Shown piece after piece: positions 45,047-48,922 of a DNA stretch of 48,922 bases (its first letter is position 1; each line of letters opens with the position of its first letter). The translations under genes were made by a program, and so were the position numbers. The stretch lies in the NCBI GenBank assembly GCA_012034865.1, contig JAAUOM010000022.1, positions 1 through 48,922 of the forward strand. The letters are read 5' to 3'. Under the pieces are notes generated by a model, which was not told where the DNA came from, did not search any database, and saw only the letters and a program-made list of their open reading frames with translations. The stretch is from Acaryochloris sp. CRU_2_0 (GTDB lineage: Bacteria; Cyanobacteriota; Cyanobacteriia; Thermosynechococcales; Thermosynechococcaceae).

Positions 45047-47743
45047 ATTTCCATACCGGATTTCCAGCATTTATTTCCGTTCCCGCTTGATGCGTTTCAA
45101 CAGCAGGCCATTGCTGCTCTAGACGCGGGTAACTCGATTGTTGTTTCTGCGCCTACAGGCTCAGGGAAGACGGTCATTGGTGAGTATGCCATTCACCATG
45201 CCTTAAACAATGGCCAGCGGGTCTTTTACACGACACCCTTAAAAGCCCTTTCTAATCAAAAGCTGCGAGATTTTCAGAAGCAGTTTGGTGCTGATCGGGT
45301 GGGATTGTTAACCGGAGATCTTTCGGTGAATCGGCAAGCGCCTATTATGGTGATGACGACGGAGATTTTTCGCAATATCCTGTATGGTACCCTGACAGAG
45401 GTTTTGGATACTTCCTTAGACGCTGTGGCCTCGGTCATTTTGGATGAGTGCCATTATATGAATGATCGGCAACGGGGTACGGTCTGGGAAGAGTCGATTA
45501 TTTATTGCCCGACCAATGTTCAGCTCATTGCTTTGTCGGCAACGATTGCCAATGCCCAACAATTAGCCGATTGGATGGACTGGGTTCATGGTCCGACGCA
45601 ATTGATTGAGTCAGATTGGCGGCCTGTGCCCCTGCAATATTATTTTGCAAATGCTAAGGGGTTGTTTCCTTTACTAAATGGAGAGCAAACTCAGATCAAT
45701 CGGCGTTTGCAGGCTCAAGCTAAAAAGCACCACGGTCATCGCCATCAACGCCGTGTCGATAGTCCTGATGTGATTGCAATTTTGCAGCAGTTGCGAGACC
45801 GAGAGATGCTGCCAGCGATTTATTTTATTTTTAGTCGCAAGGGGTGCGATCGCACCGTCCAAGCCACTGCCCATCTCAACTTACTCAACCCCGCAGAATC
45901 CCAGAAGATCCGCACCCAGATTGCCCAGTTTCGCCACCAAAATCCCGATATTGGTCAACCCGAGCAGTTTGTCGCCTTAGCCCACGGTATTGCTGCCCAT
46001 CATGCGGGTCTGCTGCCCCAGTGGAAGACCTGGGTGGAAGAACTTTTTCAAGCTGGCCTGATTAAAGTGGTGTTTGCCACTGAAACCCTGGCAGCGGGGA
46101 TCAATATGCCAGCTCGCACCACTGTGATTGCCAGTCTTTCTAAGCGCACCGATGTTGACCATCGGCTCCTGAGTGCCTCAGAATTTTTACAGATGTCTGG
46201 GCGAGCTGGACGGCGGGGCATGGATGCCCAAGGCTATGTGGTCACGGTGCAAACTCCCTTTGAAGGCGCTCAGGAAGCAGCCTCTCTGGCAACGGTCGGT
46301 CCTGATCCGTTAGTCAGTCAATTTACCCCTAGTTATGGCATGGTGTTGAATCTGCTGCAAACCCATACCTTAGAGGAGTCCAAAAACCTAATTGACAAGA
46401 GTTTTGGTCAGTATCTTGCCCGTGTCCAGCTTTTACCCCAAAAGCAAGTTATTACTGATTTGCAACAAGAACTGAGCCAACTACACAGCCAACTCGCACA
46501 GGTGGATGCAAGGGCGCTAGCCAGCTATCAAAAACTGCAACAACGCCTGAAAGAAGAACGCCGTCTGCTGAAAATTTTGAACCAGCAAGCCCAGGACTCG
46601 CGGGCGCAGGAATTGGCAGTCCTGCTGGATCAGGTTCAACCTGGAACCTGTGTGGGTTTAGCCCAACCTAAATCTCAGCCCCCGTTGGCGGCAGTGGTAG
46701 TCACCCCCTTACCCAGTTCAGGTCAGTTTCCCTACTGGGTGTGTTTGAGCCAAGACAACCGTTGGCTAATTGTCTCTCGCCGCGACGTAATCAGCCTCAA
46801 TGGAGCGTTGGATCCTGGAGTGCTGCAAGCACTACCCTCACCGCCCGCCTTGCCCTCAAAACCGGGGTCATGGCAGGCGGGGGATGTCACAAGTGCCCAG
46901 ATCGCCCAACAAATTCCTGATTCTCCCTGGCAACCTGCCCCCGAAGTCGGACAACAGCAACAGCGGCTGCAGGCCGTAGAGGCTCAAGTTCAAAACCATC
47001 CTGCCCATGCTACGCGCCACAATCACAGTAAATACCTGCGCTGGCAGCGGCGGGTGCAGGCGATAGAAAAACAATTGCGCGATCGCCAGACTAAAATTAG
47101 TGCTCAATTTCAACAGCAATGGCAAGCCTTTATTGCCCTTGTGGAAATATTACGTCACTTCCACTGTTTGCAGGACCTGATGCCCACAGCCCTGGGCAAA
47201 ACCACGGCTGCCCTGCGGGGTGAAAATGAATTATGGTTGGGGCTAGCCTTAGCGTCTCAAGCCTTGGATGCATTAGCCCCTCAGTCGCTAGCTGCGGCTT
47301 GTGCGGCACTGGTGATTGAGACTTCCCGCACCGATCTATGGACCCAGTTCCGTCCTCGCTCGGAAGTTCGCCAAGTCTTAAAGGAATTGCGCCCGTTGCG
47401 ATCGCAATTGCTACACCACCAAGATCGCTACGATGTGCTGTTTCCGGCTAGCCTTGAGACAGAATGCGTAGGCTTAGTCGAGGAATGGGCATTAGGGATG
47501 AGCTGGAGCGATTTATGTGCCAGCACCAGTCTAGATGAAGGAGATCTCGTCCGTATCCTCCGGCGAACCTTAGATTTTCTCTCTCAAATTCCCCATGCAC
47601 CTTATTTGTCCTCTGGGTTACAGCAAAATGCTCGGCGCGCCCAACAGCTCATTAATCGCTTTCCCATTAATGACGCCCTTGAGGTGTCGTTGAATCCATC
47701 AGAGTCTGAAATAGGCATAGCAGAGATGGAGAAAGAAGTTTGA
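45047..47743 (+). CDS. Ski2-like DExH-box RNA helicase without a normal start codon
   Basis: The coding frame is open from a stop at 45038-45040 and reads GAISIPDFQHLFPFPLDAFQ, then Walker A APTGSGKTVIGEYAIHH, DECHYMNDRQRG (motif II), SATIANAQQL (III), and QMSGRAGRRGMDAQGYV (VI), about 898 residues, with a C-terminal DSHCT-type domain (LVEEWALGMSWSDLCASTSL). Between the stop and the Walker A motif there is no ATG, GTG or TTG in frame; the first standard start (GTG 45299) would remove the Walker A. The real start may be ATT at 45047 or ATA at 45053, which stands 8 bases after GGGG. Otherwise there is an indel in the leader. It unwinds RNA in processing or decay; no neighbour points to a specific role. 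Confidence 0.85.
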   Translation: MSIPDFQHLFPFPLDAFQQQAIAALDAGNSIVVSAPTGSGKTVIGEYAIHHALNNGQRVFYTTPLKALSNQKLRDFQKQFGADRVGLLTGDLSVNRQAPIMVMTTEIFRNILYGTLTEVLDTSLDAVASVILDECHYMNDRQRGTVWEESIIYCPTNVQLIALSATIANAQQLADWMDWVHGPTQLIESDWRPVPLQYYFANAKGLFPLLNGEQTQINRRLQAQAKKHHGHRHQRRVDSPDVIAILQQLRDREMLPAIYFIFSRKGCDRTVQATAHLNLLNPAESQKIRTQIAQFRHQNPDIGQPEQFVALAHGIAAHHAGLLPQWKTWVEELFQAGLIKVVFATETLAAGINMPARTTVIASLSKRTDVDHRLLSASEFLQMSGRAGRRGMDAQGYVVTVQTPFEGAQEAASLATVGPDPLVSQFTPSYGMVLNLLQTHTLEESKNLIDKSFGQYLARVQLLPQKQVITDLQQELSQLHSQLAQVDARALASYQKLQQRLKEERRLLKILNQQAQDSRAQELAVLLDQVQPGTCVGLAQPKSQPPLAAVVVTPLPSSGQFPYWVCLSQDNRWLIVSRRDVISLNGALDPGVLQALPSPPALPSKPGSWQAGDVTSAQIAQQIPDSPWQPAPEVGQQQQRLQAVEAQVQNHPAHATRHNHSKYLRWQRRVQAIEKQLRDRQTKISAQFQQQWQAFIALVEILRHFHCLQDLMPTALGKTTAALRGENELWLGLALASQALDALAPQSLAAACAALVIETSRTDLWTQFRPRSEVRQVLKELRPLRSQLLHHQDRYDVLFPASLETECVGLVEEWALGMSWSDLCASTSLDEGDLVRILRRTLDFLSQIPHAPYLSSGLQQNARRAQQLINRFPINDALEVSLNPSESEIGIAEMEKEV

Positions 47744-47772
47744 GGTCGTTGCAAATGTGCAGATCGCCCAAA

Positions 47773-47819
47773 TGGACACAACTGGACTCGAACCAGTGAC
47801 CCCCACGTTGACATCGTGG
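47773..47819 (-). tRNA. 3' half of a tRNA-Val gene with inverted anticodon loop (remnant)
   Basis: The minus strand reads CCACG, ATGTCAA, CGTGG, then GGGTC, the T-arm ACTGG-TTCGAGT-CCAGT, and the acceptor strand TGTGTCC-A. The 3' part fits tRNA-Val(GAC), whose loop in the E. coli gene reads TTGACAT. Here the seven-base loop is the reverse complement. The 5' part of the gene (acceptor GGACACA, D-arm) is absent upstream. It is therefore not a functional tRNA but looks like a tRNA attachment site remnant, cut in the anticodon arm. Confidence 0.75.
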
Positions 47820-48163
47820 GGTTTTGCATCCTTAAAACACTTACGGGCTATAGATTTCAGCGCTTCATAAAAACGCTTGTGGGAACATTGTGGGAAAAGC
47901 CCTCAAATTAAGGGCTGTAGCATTCGGTGCATTGGGTTCAGGTTTGTGGGAAAAATGCCAGCTTGGATAAGAACCTACTGGGGGAAATTGAAGGGTTGCT
48001 GACACCAGACGCAACCAAACTAAATCCCCTCCTAAAATAGGGTAAATTTGCTACTAATCAATAAGTTTTACTTAAATATTTTTTGTCACTGTACTACTCT
48101 TACAGGGCAAAGGTTGCCTTGCTGAGATGGGTTCCAACAGAGCAACCTCATTGCAGCTACTCC
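47820..48163. other. Attachment-site-like region with integrase-arm-like repeats
   Basis: Next to the tRNA half lie three copies of TTGTGGGAAAA or TTGTGGGAACA (47878-47888, 47888-47898, 47944-47954), the sort of short direct repeats that serve as arm sites of tyrosine integrases. AAGCCCT (47896-47902) and AGGGCT (47911-47916) form a small hairpin. No integrase gene is present. No other feature is seen up to the Tn3 remnant. Confidence 0.5.
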
Positions 48164-48850
48164 CTACACAGCCAAGTTTTCAATCACCAGCCGCTCACTC
48201 ATGTTTAAGCGGAAACGCCCATAGGGATTGATATGGAGGTAAAACAGTGGCGTTAACGCCCTCACATCTTCTTCCTGCATACGATTCATCCACGTGGACT
48301 CGGAAAGTACTTTTGAATCATTAGGGTATTGATATAGACCAAGCTGATTTGCAGTAAGTGCAGGCAAAGCATTGATAGCTCTTGCATCGCCGTTTGATTA
48401 CTTGCGAAGTCACCATTCTTGCCATAGAAGATGAAGTCATTGGCACTATTCCAAATCTCAACGACATTCAAGCCTTCATTGATTTCTTGCCGTAAGGCTT
48501 CATCATGCAAATACTGGCACAAGAAGATCGTCTTGATGGCTCACCCTAATTCAGCCAAAGCAAGGTAGGTGGGGTGCTTGATGTTATTGCGGGTGAACCG
48601 ACTTAGAATGGCTTCAGGTTCGGCGGTTCCTTGCTTCATCGCGGTTGTGAACTGGATCATTTGCTCATATTGCTCCCGTACCAGATCCCAACGAATGGAT
48701 CCCTTTAAAATCGCCTTGAGATGGACATACTTCTTCTTCTGCCCAGACACTCGCAGATAGAGCTTTTGTTTGTTAATGCCCTTGAAGCGGGGCATTGACC
48801 TTTCCCCGAGAAAGAGGACATTTCCGAAGAGTCGATAACCGAGGGGAATA
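48164..48850 (-). pseudogene. Tn3-family transposase remnant
   Basis: Three adjoining frames on the minus strand together give the C-terminal part of a Tn3-family Tnp[93 protein letters not shown] and EEDVRALTPLFYLHINPYGR. A nonsense codon (48541-48543, TGA, normally TGG within LGWAIKTIFL) and a frameshift near 48340 break it. The N-terminal part stops near 48850, where a plus-strand ORF begins, so another element probably cut it. Confidence 0.85.
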
Positions 48851-48855
48851 TTCAG

Positions 48856-48922
48856 ATGAGTCAAAAACCCCTCAGAATCTTTACAGACGAGCAGAAGGCA
48901 GAGGCAGTCAGGATTGTTAATC
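48856..48922 (+). CDS. Start of a transposase OrfA-like protein (partial)
   Basis: ATG 48856 opens MSQKPLRIFTDEQKAEAVRI and runs off the window. The motif FTDEQKAEAVRIV is like the N-terminal helix of IS3-family OrfA or related HTH_Tnp_1 proteins. It lies where the Tn3-family gene ends. Only about 22 residues are visible, so family is tentative. Confidence 0.55.
   Translation, partial: MSQKPLRIFTDEQKAEAVRIVN

Noticed and set aside
48569..48760. A plus-strand frame opposite the Tn3-family remnant
   Set aside because: The transposase on the other strand is clearly recognisable; this is its antisense shadow.

Overview
The window is a piece of a cyanobacterial chromosome. The signs are the HIP1 palindrome (GCGATCGC) scattered through coding DNA, an NtcA-type nitrogen promoter, ntcB/mobA/narM nitrate-assimilation genes, a DnaJ-DUF3143 pair, a lysA-cdaA-uppS block and an hmp/pil motility locus with HmpF. 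GC content and mobile-element load would fit Acaryochloris or a relative, but that genus guess is an inference and no marker in the window proves it.

Layout. 1-3,200 is a decayed accessory region: a transposase tail, a frameshifted membrane-protein gene and a MarR regulator gene with two nonsense codons sharing operator-like palindromes, a GNAT acetyltransferase in an integron-type cassette with its own attC, a second attC cut by an IS630-family insertion. 3,290-9,236 is a minus-strand cluster: coiled-coil protein, OmpA-like single-span protein, Rab-like small GTPase, a degenerate nucleotide-cyclase-like protein and a GGDEF-EAL protein. 9,447-19,695 is mostly housekeeping: a lumen-type hypothetical protein, thiC behind a TPP riboswitch, a DUF1400 alpha/beta hydrolase, truB, a cell-wall amidase, a membrane J-protein with DUF3143, uppS, cdaA (split by a one-base frameshift) and lysA. 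19,696-25,700 is mixed: an RHH protein and a small membrane protein, a lipoprotein, a NucA-like nuclease, a vapBC pair with a nonsense codon in vapC, and a glycine-amidinotransferase-like enzyme. tpiA follows.

26,496-34,069 is a nitrate-assimilation neighbourhood (NtcA promoter, ntcB, a TrpD2-like gene, mobA, narM) that has been invaded between the TrpD2-like gene and mobA by an HNH module and two attC-like sites. The two sites delimit a 1.74-kb cassette whose start (TTAGCC) is complementary to the R'' box of its own attC (GGCTAAC), the hallmark of a once-circular integron cassette. The cassette holds a two-gene unit: an unrecognised cytosolic protein (frameshifted at a T-run) and a four-helix membrane protein. 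No integron integrase is visible, so both arrays are of the CALIN type (attC clusters without intI).

34,339-44,957 holds hemB and then a divergent motility locus: hmpF on the minus strand and a CheY-CheW-MCP-CheA operon (hmpBCDE/pilGIJL type) on the plus strand, expected to control type IV pilus motility. A Ski2-like DExH RNA helicase follows, lacking a normal start codon. The right end (47,744-48,922) is again mobile debris: the 3' half of a tRNA-Val gene whose anticodon-loop sequence is inverted, integrase-arm-like repeats, a broken Tn3-family transposase and the first codons of another transposase.

The most notable items are the two integron-cassette loci in a cyanobacterium, the unknown two-gene cassette, the inverted tRNA anticodon-loop attachment site, and the run of single-base lesions (cdaA, vapC, MarR, cassette gene).
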